This document shows positions 8,727 to 18,036 of a stretch of DNA of 64,000 nt, in pieces. Source of the DNA: Sphingobium yanoikuyae (lineage in GTDB: Bacteria > Pseudomonadota > Alphaproteobacteria > Sphingomonadales > Sphingomonadaceae); the NCBI RefSeq assembly GCF_013001025.1, contig NZ_CP053021.1, positions 4,719,001 through 4,783,000 on the forward strand, written 5' to 3'. Made by a program: the position numbers and the translations under genes. A model generated the notes under the pieces. That model was not told where the DNA came from and made no database searches. It was given only the letters and a program-made list of their open reading frames with translations. How positions within the stretch are numbered: the first letter of the stretch is position 1; each line of letters starts with the position of its first letter.

Positions 8727-9736
8727 GCTTCGCCTCGATCACCGATTTCGAAAATGCCCTGGCCAATCTGCCGCCGGCCGAGGAACTGGCCAGCGCGGCT
8801 GCACGCGCGCGGCAGGCGGAACTGACCAAGCCGCTCGGCGCGCTCGGCCGGCTGGAGGATGTCGCGATCTTCATGGCAAGCTGGCAGGGGCGCGCGGTGC
8901 CGCGCCTGGAGCGGGCGCGTGCCGCGATCTTTGCCGGCAATCATGGCTTCACCGTCCATGGCGTCAGCGCCTATCCCGCCGCCGTGACCGCCCAGATGGT
9001 CGCCAATTTCGCCGCCGGTGGCGCGGCGATCAATGCCCTGGCCGGTGTCGCCGGGCTGGAGCTGGCGGTCCGGTCCATCGATCTGGACAGGCCGACGGCG
9101 GACTTCACCATCGCGCCGGCCATGACCGAGGAGGAATGCCTGACGGCGTTGTCGATCGGCGCGGCGGCCGCCGAAGAGGATCTGGACCTGCTGGTCGTGG
9201 GCGAAATGGGGATCGGCAATTCGACCGCCGCCGCAGCCCTGAGCGCGCGCAGCTTTGGCGGTGCGGTCCGCGACTGGGTTGGTCCCGGCACGGGCGTCGA
9301 TGGCGAGGGGATCGCGCGCAAGATCGCGACGATCGATCGCGCGCTCGCCTTCCATGCCGATGCGCCGGACAGCGCCTTCGAAACGCTGCGCCGGCTGGGC
9401 GGACGCGAACTGGCGGCGATTGCCGGCGCGGTGCTGCGCGCCCGCCAGCTGGGCGTGCCGGTGCTGCTCGACGGTTTCATCAGTTGCGCCGCGATCGCGC
9501 CGCTGGTGGCGCAGGTGCCGGCCTTTGCCGACCATTGCCTGGCCGGCCATTGCTCGGCCGAGCCGGGCCATGGCCTGCTGCTGGAGCGGATGGGCCTTGA
9601 ACCGCTGCTGCGCCTCGACATGCGATTGGGCGAAGGCAGCGGCGCGGCGGTGGCGGCCAATATCGTCCGTGCGGCCGTAGCCGCGCATAGCGGCATGGCG
9701 ACATTTGCCGAAGCGGCGGTGTCGACCGCGACATGA
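8723..9736 (+). CDS. cobT: nicotinate-nucleotide--dimethylbenzimidazole phosphoribosyltransferase
   Basis: The protein has 337 residues and matches CobT along its length: LTKPLGALGRLEDVA near the N-terminus, AIFAGNHGF, GEMGIGNSTAAAAL in the middle, and a C-terminal EPGHGLLLERMGL with LRLGEGSGA. It makes alpha-ribazole phosphate from dimethylbenzimidazole and nicotinate mononucleotide, the lower ligand of cobalamin. The ATG is embedded in the DUF1636 stop (ATGA), as for most junctions in this operon. Confidence 0.95.
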   Translation: MSFASITDFENALANLPPAEELASAAARARQAELTKPLGALGRLEDVAIFMASWQGRAVPRLERARAAIFAGNHGFTVHGVSAYPAAVTAQMVANFAAGGAAINALAGVAGLELAVRSIDLDRPTADFTIAPAMTEEECLTALSIGAAAAEEDLDLLVVGEMGIGNSTAAAALSARSFGGAVRDWVGPGTGVDGEGIARKIATIDRALAFHADAPDSAFETLRRLGGRELAAIAGAVLRARQLGVPVLLDGFISCAAIAPLVAQVPAFADHCLAGHCSAEPGHGLLLERMGLEPLLRLDMRLGEGSGAAVAANIVRAAVAAHSGMATFAEAAVSTAT

Positions 9737-10302
9737 TGGGCATGCCGCTCCATCTGCTGCGGCATGGCGCACCCGAGACGCCCGGCCTGTTGCTGGGGCG
9801 GACCGACAGCGTGCCGACGCGCGCGGGCATCGACGCCTGCCTGGCGCAGACGGAGGGGCTGGAGATCGAGATGATCGTGACGTCCGACCTGCAGCGCGCC
9901 CGGCAGGCGGCAACCGCGATCGGCGAGCGCGCCGGCTTGCCGGTTTGGGTCGATCCGCGCTGGCGGGAACTGGATTTCGGCATCTGGGATGGCCTGGCCC
10001 CGGCCGATGTCGATGCCGAGGCGCTCGCCCGTTTCTGGCAGGATCCCGATGGTTTCGCGCCGCCGGGCAGCGAGGGCTGGACGGCATTGCTGGGGCGGAT
10101 CGCCGATGCGGTCGAGGATCTGCCGCGCGTGCCCACATTGGTGCTGACCCATGGCGGGGCGATGCGCGCGGCGCTGGCCCATCTGTGCGGGTTCAGCGTG
10201 CAGCAGAGCTGGAGCTTCGGCCTGCCCTATGCCGCCTTGCTGTCGCTGGAACGCTGGACCGGGGAGCCGCCGCTCGCCCGCATCACGGGCCTGCGCCCAT
10301 GA
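9733..10302 (+). CDS. cobC: histidine phosphatase, alpha-ribazole phosphatase type
   Basis: The protein has 189 residues and an N-terminal LLRHGAPE, the RHG phosphohistidine motif of the histidine-phosphatase superfamily. A conserved REL-DFG-WDG segment and C-terminal LTHGGAMRA follow. The position between cobT and cobS supports alpha-ribazole-5-phosphate phosphatase, which removes the phosphate before or after CobS acts. Sequence alone cannot exclude another phosphomonoester substrate. ATG 9733 overlaps the cobT stop. Confidence 0.88.
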   Translation: MMGMPLHLLRHGAPETPGLLLGRTDSVPTRAGIDACLAQTEGLEIEMIVTSDLQRARQAATAIGERAGLPVWVDPRWRELDFGIWDGLAPADVDAEALARFWQDPDGFAPPGSEGWTALLGRIADAVEDLPRVPTLVLTHGGAMRAALAHLCGFSVQQSWSFGLPYAALLSLERWTGEPPLARITGLRP

Positions 10303-11018
10303 AGGGGCTGATCCTTGCCATCCAGTTTCTGACCCGCCTGCCGATGCCAAAGGTGACAGCGAACGAGACAGACTTCGCACGGTCGATCCGATGGTTTCCG
10401 GCGGTCGGCGCGATTGTCGGTCTATCTGTCATGTTCGCTGTCAATCTTGCTGTTCGCATCGATCCCTGGATCGGGGCGCTGGCCGGGCTGCTCTGCTGGG
10501 TCGGCGTGACCGGGGCGCTGCATCTCGATGGGCTCGGCGACATCGCCGATGCCTGCGGCGCGGTGCATAAAGGGCGCGACCGGCTGCTGGCGGTGCTGGC
10601 CGACCCGCATGTCGGCAGTTTCGGCGTGGTGGCGATCGGCCTGCAACTGATCGTCAAGCTGCTGCTGCTCCATGCGCTGGTCGAGCGGGGCATGATGTCG
10701 CCGCTGCTGCTCATTCCCTTTGCCGCGCGGATCGGGCCGCTGCTGTGGGCGCGGATGCTGCCGCCGCTGCATGCCGGGCTGGGCGCGCGTTTTGCCGATG
10801 CCGTCAAAACGATCCACATCGCCCTGTGGATAAGTCTGTTGATAATCGTATCCTGGTGGCTGCCGGCCCTGCTCGCGGCGCCGCTGCTGATGCTGGTCTG
10901 GGGCCTGTGGCTGAAGCGCCGGCTGGGCGGCATTTCCGGCGATGGCCATGGCGCGGGCATTGAACTGGTTGAAAGCGGGCTGCTTTTCGTCGTCCTGATC
11001 GCGAGCGGCACAACATGA
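10299..11018 (+). CDS. cobS: cobalamin synthase (adenosylcobinamide-GDP ribazoletransferase)
   Basis: The protein has 239 residues and is an integral membrane protein. It starts MKGLILAIQFLTRLP, the typical CobS opening, followed by WFPAVGAIVG and the conserved LDGLGDIADACGAVHKGRDRLLAVLADPHVGSFG in pieces (LDGLGDIADA, DPHVGSFG). It joins activated cobinamide to alpha-ribazole at the inner membrane to finish the cobalamin nucleotide loop. The start 10299 overlaps the end of cobC by 4 bp. Confidence 0.93.
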   Translation: MKGLILAIQFLTRLPMPKVTANETDFARSIRWFPAVGAIVGLSVMFAVNLAVRIDPWIGALAGLLCWVGVTGALHLDGLGDIADACGAVHKGRDRLLAVLADPHVGSFGVVAIGLQLIVKLLLLHALVERGMMSPLLLIPFAARIGPLLWARMLPPLHAGLGARFADAVKTIHIALWISLLIIVSWWLPALLAAPLLMLVWGLWLKRRLGGISGDGHGAGIELVESGLLFVVLIASGTT

Positions 11019-11998
11019 CGACGCGCTGGACCTGGCATGGCGGCGGCGTGGCGGCGGCGAGCGCGCTTTTCGGTGGCGCGCCCGAAAGCTGGCTCGACTT
11101 ATCCACAGGCATCAATCCCCATGCCTGGCCCGGCGCTGCCGAGCAGGCGATCGACTGGCGCGCCTTGCCCGACGAGCAGGGACTGCGCGCGCTCGAACAG
11201 GGGGCGGCCGATCATTTCGGCGTCGCGGCCGATCATGTCTGCGCGCTGCCGGGGACGGAGGTTGGCCTGCGCCTTGTTGGCGCATTGCTTGACGGTTCGG
11301 TCCGCCATGCCAGCCCGGCCTATCGCACCCATGGCGTCATGGTGCCCGGCGCCGCGCCGGTCGATCTCGACCATCTGGACGAGGCCGACGGGCAGACGCT
11401 GATCCTCGCCAACCCCAATAATCCCGACGGGCGCATCCATGGCGTGGCCGACCTGCTCGCCCTGCTCGACCGGCGCGGGTCGGATGGCTGGCTGGTGGTC
11501 GACGAGGCCTTTGCCGATGGCCATCCCGGCATCAGCCTGGCGTCGGTCATCGCCGATGATCGCCGGCTGATGCTGTTGCGCTCCTTCGGCAAGTTTTTCG
11601 GGCTTGCTGGCCTGCGCCTCGGCTTTCTGGTGGCGCCGCGCGCGATCATTGCGCGGGTGCGGGACAGGCTGGGTGCCTGGCCAGTGTCGGCCGCCGCCAT
11701 CGCCATCGGTACGGCGGCCTATCGCGATACCGTTTGGATCGCCGCGATGCGCGAACAGCTCCAGCGCGAGGCGCAGGCGCTCGATGCGTTGCTGCTGGGC
11801 CACGGCTATCAGCCGATCGGCCAAAGCCCGCTCTTTCGTCTGATCGAAACGCCCCATGCCATGGCCCTGTTCGAGCGGCTGGCCGGGCAGGCGATCCTGA
11901 CCCGGCCGTTCGAGGCCCAGCCGCGCTGGTTGCGCATCGGCCTGCCGGCAGACGCGATGGGCCTGGCCCGACTGGAACGGGCGCTGCGCCATGGCTGA
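11015..11998 (+). CDS. cobD: threonine-phosphate decarboxylase, PLP-dependent
   Basis: The protein has 327 residues and a fold-type I aminotransferase-like sequence. ANPNNPDGR marks the PLP/substrate region, VVDEAFADG the aspartate that contacts the pyridine nitrogen, and RSFGKFFGLAGLRLGF the Schiff-base lysine. In this context it is the L-threonine-O-3-phosphate decarboxylase that supplies aminopropanol phosphate to CbiB. It is called CobD in Salmonella nomenclature and CobC in Pseudomonas denitrificans. A histidinol-phosphate aminotransferase is the main alternative but is less likely here. It overlaps cobS and cbiB. Confidence 0.9.
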   Translation: MTTRWTWHGGGVAAASALFGGAPESWLDLSTGINPHAWPGAAEQAIDWRALPDEQGLRALEQGAADHFGVAADHVCALPGTEVGLRLVGALLDGSVRHASPAYRTHGVMVPGAAPVDLDHLDEADGQTLILANPNNPDGRIHGVADLLALLDRRGSDGWLVVDEAFADGHPGISLASVIADDRRLMLLRSFGKFFGLAGLRLGFLVAPRAIIARVRDRLGAWPVSAAAIAIGTAAYRDTVWIAAMREQLQREAQALDALLLGHGYQPIGQSPLFRLIETPHAMALFERLAGQAILTRPFEAQPRWLRIGLPADAMGLARLERALRHG

Positions 11999-12944
11999 TC
12001 CGGTTGCGTTGCTGGCGCTCGCGCTCGATGCGGTGGTCGGCTGGCCGGCGGCACTTTATCGCCGGGTCGGCCATCCGGTCGGCAGCTTTGCGCGGCTCAT
12101 CGATCATTGTGCCGCGCGTTGGAATGATCCGGCGCGTAGCGCTCTCGCCCGGAAAATGGGCGGGATTGCAACGTTGTTGCTTTTGCTGTCGGTGGCGGGC
12201 GGTGGCGGATGGCTGGTGCAGTATCTGCTCCGTCTCTGGTTGCCGCAGCCGTGGAGCTGGCTGCTGATCGGCCTGCTGGCCTATCCAGCGCTGGCGCTGC
12301 GCAGCCTCTATAGCCATGTCCGCGCAGTCCATCACGCGCTGGCGGCCGATGATCTGTCGACGGCGCGGGAGGCGGTCGGCATGATCGTCGGTCGCGATAC
12401 GCAATCGCTCGATGAAAGCGGCGTGACCCGCGCCGCGATCGAGAGTCTGGCGGAAAGCTTCTGCGATGGCGTGGTCGCGCCCTTCTTCTGGCTGCTGTTG
12501 CTGGGCCTGCCGGGTGTGTGGGCCTATAAGGCGGTGAATACCGCCGACAGCATGATCGGCCATCGCGAAGCGCCCTGGGGGCCGTTCGGCTGGGCGGCGG
12601 CACGCACCGATGACCTGATGAACCTGATCCCGGCGCGACTGGCCGGTTGCCTGCTCTGTCTGGCCGGGGGGGGCGGCTGGCGGGTGATGTGGCGCGACGC
12701 GCGCAATCATGCCTCGCCCAATGCCGGCTGGCCCGAAGCGGCGATGGCCGGCGCACTCGACCTGCGGCTGGCCGGGCCGATCCGCTATGATGGCGTACGC
12801 CATGACAAGCCCTGGATCGGCAGCGGGCGAAGCGAGGCCGATCCGCTCGACCTGCGCTGGGCGCTGGCCATCTATGTTCAGGCCTGCCTGCTGCTCTGGC
12901 TGGTGGCCGGGCTGCAGGCGCTGTTTGCGGGAGACATGATATGA
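11991..12944 (+). CDS. cbiB: adenosylcobinamide-phosphate synthase
   Basis: The protein has 317 residues and several membrane segments. It opens ALALDAVVGWPAALYRRVGHPVG in parts (LDAVVGWP, HPVGSFARLI), the CbiB signature. Later it has GRDTQSLDESGVTRAAIESLAE in parts (RDT..LD, RAAIESLAE) and YKAVNTADSMIGHR. The family attaches aminopropanol (or its phosphate) to cobyric acid at the membrane. It overlaps the decarboxylase gene by 8 bp and cobU by 4 bp. Its presence shows that the pathway can start from cobyric acid rather than only from cobinamide. Confidence 0.92.
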   Translation: MADPVALLALALDAVVGWPAALYRRVGHPVGSFARLIDHCAARWNDPARSALARKMGGIATLLLLLSVAGGGGWLVQYLLRLWLPQPWSWLLIGLLAYPALALRSLYSHVRAVHHALAADDLSTAREAVGMIVGRDTQSLDESGVTRAAIESLAESFCDGVVAPFFWLLLLGLPGVWAYKAVNTADSMIGHREAPWGPFGWAAARTDDLMNLIPARLAGCLLCLAGGGGWRVMWRDARNHASPNAGWPEAAMAGALDLRLAGPIRYDGVRHDKPWIGSGRSEADPLDLRWALAIYVQACLLLWLVAGLQALFAGDMI

Positions 12945-13447
12945 GAAGCAGTCTGCTGGTGCTGGGCGGCGCGCGATCGGGCAAGAGCCGCCATGCCCAG
13001 GCAGCGGCGGAAGCGCTGCCCGGCGCGCACGTCTTCATCGCCACGGCCGAGATTTGGGACGCGGAAATGGCCGACCGGATCGCCCGGCACCGGGCCGATC
13101 GCGGGCCGGAATGGGAAACGGTGGAGGCGCCGATCGAGCTGCCGGGCGCGATCGCGGCGGCGCGGGGCAAGATCGTGCTGGTCGATTGCCTGACATTGTG
13201 GGCCAGCAATCTGCTGCTGGCGGATCGGGATGGCGAGGCGGCGGCCGACGCGCTCTGTGCCGCGATCCTGGCCCATGACGGGGCGATCATCCTGGTCGCC
13301 AATGAAGTGGGATTGGGCATCGTGCCCGACAATGCGCTGGCGCGGCGCTTTCGCGATCTGGCCGGGACATTGAACCAGCGGGTCGCGGCGGTGGCGGATC
13401 GGGTCGTTTTCGTCGCGGCCGGCCTGCCGCTCGCGCTCAAGGGGTGA
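12941..13447 (+). CDS. cobU: bifunctional adenosylcobinamide kinase / cobinamide-phosphate guanylyltransferase
   Basis: The protein has 168 residues. It has an N-terminal P-loop GGARSGKS (residues 9-16), then IATAEIWDAEM, ARHRADRG with the guanylylated-His region, VDCLTLWASN, and NEVGLGIVP. All are typical of CobU/CobP. It phosphorylates adenosylcobinamide and transfers GMP from GTP to give the substrate of CobS. It is the last gene of the btuB-cob operon and is followed directly by a hairpin at 13446-13469. Confidence 0.95.
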   Translation: MRSSLLVLGGARSGKSRHAQAAAEALPGAHVFIATAEIWDAEMADRIARHRADRGPEWETVEAPIELPGAIAAARGKIVLVDCLTLWASNLLLADRDGEAAADALCAAILAHDGAIILVANEVGLGIVPDNALARRFRDLAGTLNQRVAAVADRVVFVAAGLPLALKG

Positions 13448-13469
13448 AGGGGCGGCGGACCGCCCCTTC
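13446..13469. terminator. hairpin between cobU and dapD
   Basis: A perfect 10-bp stem GAAGGGGCGG/CCGCCCCTTC with loop CGGA lies in the 28 bp between the convergent cobU and dapD genes. There is no clear U-tract on either strand. It is therefore probably a shared transcription barrier rather than a textbook intrinsic terminator. Confidence 0.6.
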
Positions 13470-13475
13470 GCTCGA

Positions 13476-14315
13476 TTAGTCGCGCAGCAGTTCGTTGATG
13501 CCGGTCTTCGACCGGGTCTGCGCGTCGACGCGCTTGACGATCACGGCGCAATAGAGGCTGGGGCCGGGCGTGCCGTCGGGCAGCGGCTTGCCGGGCAGCG
13601 AGCCGGGGACGACGACCGAGTAGGGCGGCACTTCACCCATGAACACTTCGCCGGTGGCGCGGTCGATGATCTTGGTCGACTGGCCGATGAACACGCCCAT
13701 CGACAGCACCGACCCCTTGCCGATGCGCACGCCCTCGACCACTTCCGACCGGGCGCCGATGAAGCAGTCATCCTCGATGATGACCGGATCGGCCTGCAGC
13801 GGTTCCAGCACGCCGCCAATGCCGACGCCGCCCGACAGATGGACATTCTTGCCGATCTGGGCGCAGCTGCCGACCGTCACCCAGGTGTCGACCATCGTGC
13901 CTTCATCGACGAAGGCGCCGATGTTCACGAAGCTGGGCATCAGGATGACATTCTTGGCGATGTGCGATCCGGCGCGGGCGAAGCTGCCCGGCACGGCGCG
14001 GAACCCGGCGGCGCGGAAGGCGGCCTCGTCCCAGCCGGCGAACTTGCTCGGCACCTTGTCCCACCAGTGGCCGGCGCCCGGACCATTGTCGATCATGACA
14101 TTGTCGTTGAGGCGGAAGGAGAGCAGCACGGCCTTCTTCGCCCACTGGTTGACCTGCCAGCCGGCTTCGGTCGGCTCGGCGACGCGCAGTTCGCCCTTGT
14201 CGAGCAGGGCCAGCGCCTTGTCGACTGCCTGCCGGACGTCGCCCTGGGTCGACAGGTTGATGTTGGCCCGGTCCTCCCAGGCGGCGTCGATGATCGCGAT
14301 CAGGTCTTGGCTCAT
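13476..14315 (-). CDS. dapD: 2,3,4,5-tetrahydropyridine-2,6-dicarboxylate N-succinyltransferase
   Basis: The protein has 279 residues. The N-terminal helical domain ([18 protein letters not shown]) is followed by hexapeptide repeats of a left-handed beta-helix: [22 protein letters not shown] in parts, [25 protein letters not shown] in parts, and [17 protein letters not shown]. It succinylates tetrahydrodipicolinate in the succinylase branch of lysine and meso-diaminopimelate synthesis. Its ATG overlaps the stop of the upstream HAD gene, so the two are co-transcribed. Confidence 0.95.
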   Translation of the reverse strand: MSQDLIAIIDAAWEDRANINLSTQGDVRQAVDKALALLDKGELRVAEPTEAGWQVNQWAKKAVLLSFRLNDNVMIDNGPGAGHWWDKVPSKFAGWDEAAFRAAGFRAVPGSFARAGSHIAKNVILMPSFVNIGAFVDEGTMVDTWVTVGSCAQIGKNVHLSGGVGIGGVLEPLQADPVIIEDDCFIGARSEVVEGVRIGKGSVLSMGVFIGQSTKIIDRATGEVFMGEVPPYSVVVPGSLPGKPLPDGTPGPSLYCAVIVKRVDAQTRSKTGINELLRD

Positions 14316-14983
14316 GGTCTTTCCCCAAAAATATCCGCCAGGAACGGCGTCAGATGGTCGGTTTCATAATCGATGAAATCGGGATGATGGTCGTGATTGC
14401 CGGCTTCCGACCCGTTATTGACCCAGATGGTGGTCATGCCGATCGCCTTTGCGGGCTTGAGGTTGCGCGCCATGTCCTCGAAAAAGGCAGCGCGGGTCGG
14501 GTCGACGGCGTGGACGCTGCACAGTTCGGCATAGCCCGACGGATCGGGCTTGGGCACATAGCGGCAGGCATGGATGTCGTGGATCAGCTCGAACGCGCCG
14601 GCGAGGCCCAGCCGGTCGAGCACGCGGCCGGCATAGGTGGCATCGCCATTGGTGAAGATCAGGCGGCGGCCGGGCAGGGCGGCGATATGGGCGTTGAGGG
14701 CGGCATCGACCGCCAGCCGCTCCATCGATATGTCATGGACATAGTCGAGAAATTCGCGCGGCTCGATGCCATGATGGTGCATCAGCCCCGACAGGGTCGT
14801 GCCATGTTCCATGAAATAGCGTTTCTGGACGATCCGCGCCTCGGCCGGGTCGCAGCCCAACAGGCCCTGGATATATTCGCCCATCTTCACGTCGATCAGC
14901 GCGAACAGGTCCGCCTTCGCCGGATAGAGCGTATTGTCCAGATCGAAGATCCAGGTGTCGACATGGGCCAGGTCCGCGCGCAT
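14312..14983 (-). CDS. HAD-family pyrimidine 5'-nucleotidase
   Basis: The protein has 223 residues. HAD motif I is [11 protein letters not shown], with the two catalytic Asp residues. Motif II is [19 protein letters not shown], a Lys follows in [10 protein letters not shown], and motif IV is FFEDMARNL. The FDLDNTLYP form is typical of the SDT1/pyrimidine 5'-nucleotidase subgroup, cytosolic phosphatases that act on UMP, CMP and similar nucleotides. The 4-bp overlap with dapD points to one transcript, though no pathway link is evident. Confidence 0.87.
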   Translation of the reverse strand: MRADLAHVDTWIFDLDNTLYPAKADLFALIDVKMGEYIQGLLGCDPAEARIVQKRYFMEHGTTLSGLMHHHGIEPREFLDYVHDISMERLAVDAALNAHIAALPGRRLIFTNGDATYAGRVLDRLGLAGAFELIHDIHACRYVPKPDPSGYAELCSVHAVDPTRAAFFEDMARNLKPAKAIGMTTIWVNNGSEAGNHDHHPDFIDYETDHLTPFLADIFGERP

Positions 14984-15047
14984 GGCCGCGCCCTAATCCC
15001 CGGCGGGGATTAGGGCAAGGGCGCAAAGGCCCCATGGATCGGCCGCA

Positions 15048-15926
15048 TCAGCCGCAGCCGGGCGCTTCGCTGTCGTGATAGAAGTCCTGCACCGCGGCCC
15101 AGGCATCCTCGGCCGTCTCGACCCAGGTCAGCAGGTTGAGGTCATTGTGCGAAATCACACCCTCATCGGCCAGCGCCTCGAAATCCACCACCTTGTTCCA
15201 GAAATCCTTGCCGAACAGCAGGATCGGGATCGGCTTCATCTTGCCGGTCTGGATCAGGGTCAGCAGTTCGAACATCTCGTCGAACGTGCCGAAGCCGCCG
15301 GGGAAGACCGCGAGCGCGCGGGCGCGCAGCAGGAAATGCATCTTGCGCAGCGCGAAATAGTGGAACTGGAAGCTCAGTTCCGGCGTGACGAACAGGTTGG
15401 GCGCCTGTTCATGCGGCAGCACGATGTTCATGCCGATCGTGGTCTGGCCGACATCGACCGCGCCGCGATTGGCCGCTTCCATGATCGAGGGGCCGCCGCC
15501 CGAGCAGACGACGAAGTGACGGCAACCGGCGGCGTTGACCGGATATTGCGCCGCGATCCGCGCCAGCTTGCGTGCTTCCTCATAATAGCGGGCCTTCTTG
15601 CCCAGATTTTCGGCAATCTTCTTCTGTTCAGGCGTGGTGGCCGCGTCGATCCGCGCCTGGACCTGATCGGGTTCGGGAATGCGGGCGGAGCCGTAGAAGA
15701 CGAAGGTGGATTCGATCCGCGCCTCGTCCATCAGCAACTGGGGTTTCAGCAATTCGAGCTGGAAGCGCACCGGGCGCAGATCCTCGCGCAGCAGGAACTC
15801 ATTGTCCTGGAAGGCGAGCTTGTAGGCGGCGCTGCTGGTCTGGGGGGTTTCGATCGCCTTCCTGGCGTCGTCCGCTTCCTGGCGTGCGGGGCGGAATTTG
15901 CGTTCTTCAATTTCTTTCTTGGTCAT
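15048..15926 (-). CDS. LOG-family / TIGR00730-like Rossmann protein
   Basis: The protein has 292 residues from ATG 15926. An upstream TTG at 15962 is in frame, but TTG is a poor start. A helical N-terminal extension (about 70 residues) precedes the LOG core: FYGSARIP, CSGGGPSIMEAANRGA, NIVLPHEQ, and AVFPGGFGTFDEMFELLTLIQ, which holds the PGGxGTxxE nucleotide-binding motif. Such proteins were once called lysine decarboxylase; characterised LOG members cleave ribose 5-phosphate from nucleoside monophosphates. The longer N-terminus sets it apart from the shorter LOG protein at 45630. The substrate is not known. Confidence 0.83.
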   Translation of the reverse strand: MTKKEIEERKFRPARQEADDARKAIETPQTSSAAYKLAFQDNEFLLREDLRPVRFQLELLKPQLLMDEARIESTFVFYGSARIPEPDQVQARIDAATTPEQKKIAENLGKKARYYEEARKLARIAAQYPVNAAGCRHFVVCSGGGPSIMEAANRGAVDVGQTTIGMNIVLPHEQAPNLFVTPELSFQFHYFALRKMHFLLRARALAVFPGGFGTFDEMFELLTLIQTGKMKPIPILLFGKDFWNKVVDFEALADEGVISHNDLNLLTWVETAEDAWAAVQDFYHDSEAPGCG

Positions 15927-16002
15927 TCCCAACAAGCTAGGCGCGGCAGGTGACAATGCCAAGACCGTTAGCGGGAAAATCCGCCAAGTTGGCTATTTCC
16001 GC

Positions 16003-16701
16003 TCAGCGGCAAAAGCCGCCGCGACCGCCCATGTCGAAATGGAAATGGTCATGATGGGCGGCGTTATAGTCGGGCGACAGCACCGTGTTGAACCGCTTGC
16101 AGGCGCTGGCATGGACCACTTCCAGAAACTGGCGGGTCCGCTTGTCGCCATGCCAGTCCTTCTCGACGCTGATCCGCCGCCCGTCGCTCAGGACGAAGGC
16201 GGATACATCGATCGCATTGCTGTGGGCATGTTCGCTGAGCTTGCCGCTGCCCGCGATCGGCCGGCAATTATAGGTGCCGAATGTCTCGATCTTCTCGATC
16301 TCCGCGCCCAGGATCAGCCGGGCGGCGGGTTGCACGGCATAGCGCGACCAGGCGGCGAAATTGGCAGCAAGATTGCAGGTCATGGCGCCAAGGCCCGAGG
16401 TCGGCACGCCGATGTCGAGCAGTTTGACGCTGCCGATCGCGCTGCATCCACCCCCGAAATTCTGGTCGGGCAGGGGGGTGAAAGCGACCGACTGGGACTG
16501 CAGCTTGGCGAAACATTGCCGGGTTTCGAGCGGCGGCGGCGCGGGCGGTGTGGCCGGGCGTGCGCTCTTCACCGGCTTGGATGCACGCGCGACTCGGCCC
16601 TTGGGCACCAGGTCGCCGCTGCAGGCGGCCAGCATGCTCGCCATCGTCGCGGCCAGGGCCGCGCTGCGCCATACCGAATTTTTCGTCGCCCGCTCTACCA
16701 T
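16003..16701 (-). CDS. extensin-like family lipoprotein
   Basis: The protein has 232 residues from ATG 16701. That start gives a signal sequence ending ASMLAAC, a lipobox, so it is probably anchored in the envelope. A short Pro/Ala-rich linker is followed by the extensin-like C-terminal domain: [57 protein letters not shown] and [10 protein letters not shown]. The HxxxxDVS and HDHFH blocks look like a metal-binding, D-Ala-D-Ala carboxypeptidase-like site, but the family function is unproved. A frame upstream to 16848 is open but would bury the signal peptide. Confidence 0.82.
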   Translation of the reverse strand: MVERATKNSVWRSAALAATMASMLAACSGDLVPKGRVARASKPVKSARPATPPAPPPLETRQCFAKLQSQSVAFTPLPDQNFGGGCSAIGSVKLLDIGVPTSGLGAMTCNLAANFAAWSRYAVQPAARLILGAEIEKIETFGTYNCRPIAGSGKLSEHAHSNAIDVSAFVLSDGRRISVEKDWHGDKRTRQFLEVVHASACKRFNTVLSPDYNAAHHDHFHFDMGGRGGFCR

Positions 16702-16789
16702 CAATCCCGCATTTACCACGGCTTTCCGGGCCGATGGGTTAACGGCGCTGTCATTTCGTCGCATTTTGCTGCGGCTTGACTCTTTTTCG

Positions 16790-16860
16790 GAAATCTTTAG
16801 GGCGGCCGACGGGCCACGCGGTCCCAACGCCGCGCGTGCTCTCTGCAAGGAGACGCATTA
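16790..16860 (+). promoter_or_regulatory. structured 5' leader of serC, candidate serC motif RNA
   Basis: The 160 bp between the divergent extensin gene and serC end in a GC-rich stretch. It can fold around CACGC...GCGTG (GGCCACGCGGTCCCAACGCC, then GCGCGTGCTC), followed by CTCTGCAAGGAGACGC containing the serC ribosome-binding site AAGGAG. A conserved RNA, the serC motif, is known in front of serC-serA in alphaproteobacteria. The position and general form fit, but membership was not tested with a covariance model. Confidence 0.45.
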
Positions 16861-16861
16861 C

Positions 16862-18025
16862 ATGACTGATCTGACTGCCGTTGACGCCACCATTGCGCCT
16901 GTCGCAAAGCCTGCCAACCGTCCGGCTCGCCCCTTTTTCTCTTCCGGTCCCTGCGCCAAGCCTCCGGGCTGGGATGCCGCCAAGCTGGCCACGCAGTCGC
17001 TCGGCCGTTCGCACCGCGCCAAGATCGGCAAGACCCGCCTCGCCTACAGCATCGACCTGATGCGCGAGCTGCTGAACCTGCCCGACACCCACCGCATTGG
17101 CATCGTGCCGGGTAGCGACACCGGTGCCTTCGAAATGGCGATGTGGACCATGCTGGGCGCCCGCCCGGTGACGACGCTCGCCTGGGAAAGCTTCGGCGAA
17201 GGCTGGGTGACGGACGCCGCCAAGCAGCTGAAGCTCGATCCCACCGTGATCCGCGCCGACTATGGCCAGTTGCCCGACCTTGGCACCGTAGACTTCTCGA
17301 ACGACGTGCTCTTCACCTGGAACGGCACCACCTCGGGCGTGCGCGTGCCGAACGCCGACTGGATCCCGGCCGACCGCGAGGGCCTGACCTTCGCCGATGC
17401 CACCAGCGCGGTCTTCGCCTATGAGATCGACTGGACCAAGATCGACGTCGCCACCTTCTCCTGGCAGAAGGTGCTGGGCGGCGAGGGCGGCCATGGCGTG
17501 CTGATCCTCGGCCCCCGCGCGGTCGAGCGCCTGGAAAATTACACCCCCGCATGGCCACTGCCCAAGGTGTTCCGCCTGATGGCGAAGGGCAAGCTCGCCG
17601 AAGGCGTGTTCAAGGGCGAAACCATCAACACCCCTTCCATGCTGGCCGTGGAAGACGCGATCTTCGCGCTGGAATGGGGCAAGTCGCTGGGCGGCCTCAA
17701 TGGCCTGATCGCACGCAGCAACGCCAATGCGGCGGCGCTGGGCAAGATCGTCGCCGAACGCGATTGGCTCGGCCATCTTGCCATCGACGAAGCCTCGCGC
17801 TCGACCACCAGCGTCTGCCTGACCGTCGAGGGTGCCGACGAAGCCTTCATCAAGGCCTTCGCCGGCCTGCTCGAGAAGGAAGGCGCGGCCTATGACGTCG
17901 CGGGCTATCGCGACGCCCCGGCGGGCCTGCGCATCTGGTGCGGCGCCACGGTCGAGACCGCCGATATCGAGGCGCTCGGTCCTTGGCTCGACTGGGCATA
18001 TGCTGAGATCAAGGCTGCCGCTTAA
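16862..18025 (+). CDS. serC: phosphoserine aminotransferase
   Basis: The protein has 387 residues. ATG 16862 follows AAGGAG by 8 bases. Landmarks are [35 protein letters not shown] and [19 protein letters not shown], then the PLP region [13 protein letters not shown] with [16 protein letters not shown] containing the Schiff-base lysine, and [10 protein letters not shown]. This is the longer alphaproteobacterial SerC type. It converts 3-phosphohydroxypyruvate and glutamate to phosphoserine, and also serves pyridoxal phosphate synthesis. serA follows across a palindromic repeat. Confidence 0.95.
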   Translation: MTDLTAVDATIAPVAKPANRPARPFFSSGPCAKPPGWDAAKLATQSLGRSHRAKIGKTRLAYSIDLMRELLNLPDTHRIGIVPGSDTGAFEMAMWTMLGARPVTTLAWESFGEGWVTDAAKQLKLDPTVIRADYGQLPDLGTVDFSNDVLFTWNGTTSGVRVPNADWIPADREGLTFADATSAVFAYEIDWTKIDVATFSWQKVLGGEGGHGVLILGPRAVERLENYTPAWPLPKVFRLMAKGKLAEGVFKGETINTPSMLAVEDAIFALEWGKSLGGLNGLIARSNANAAALGKIVAERDWLGHLAIDEASRSTTSVCLTVEGADEAFIKAFAGLLEKEGAAYDVAGYRDAPAGLRIWCGATVETADIEALGPWLDWAYAEIKAAA

Positions 18026-18036
18026 TCACATCATGG

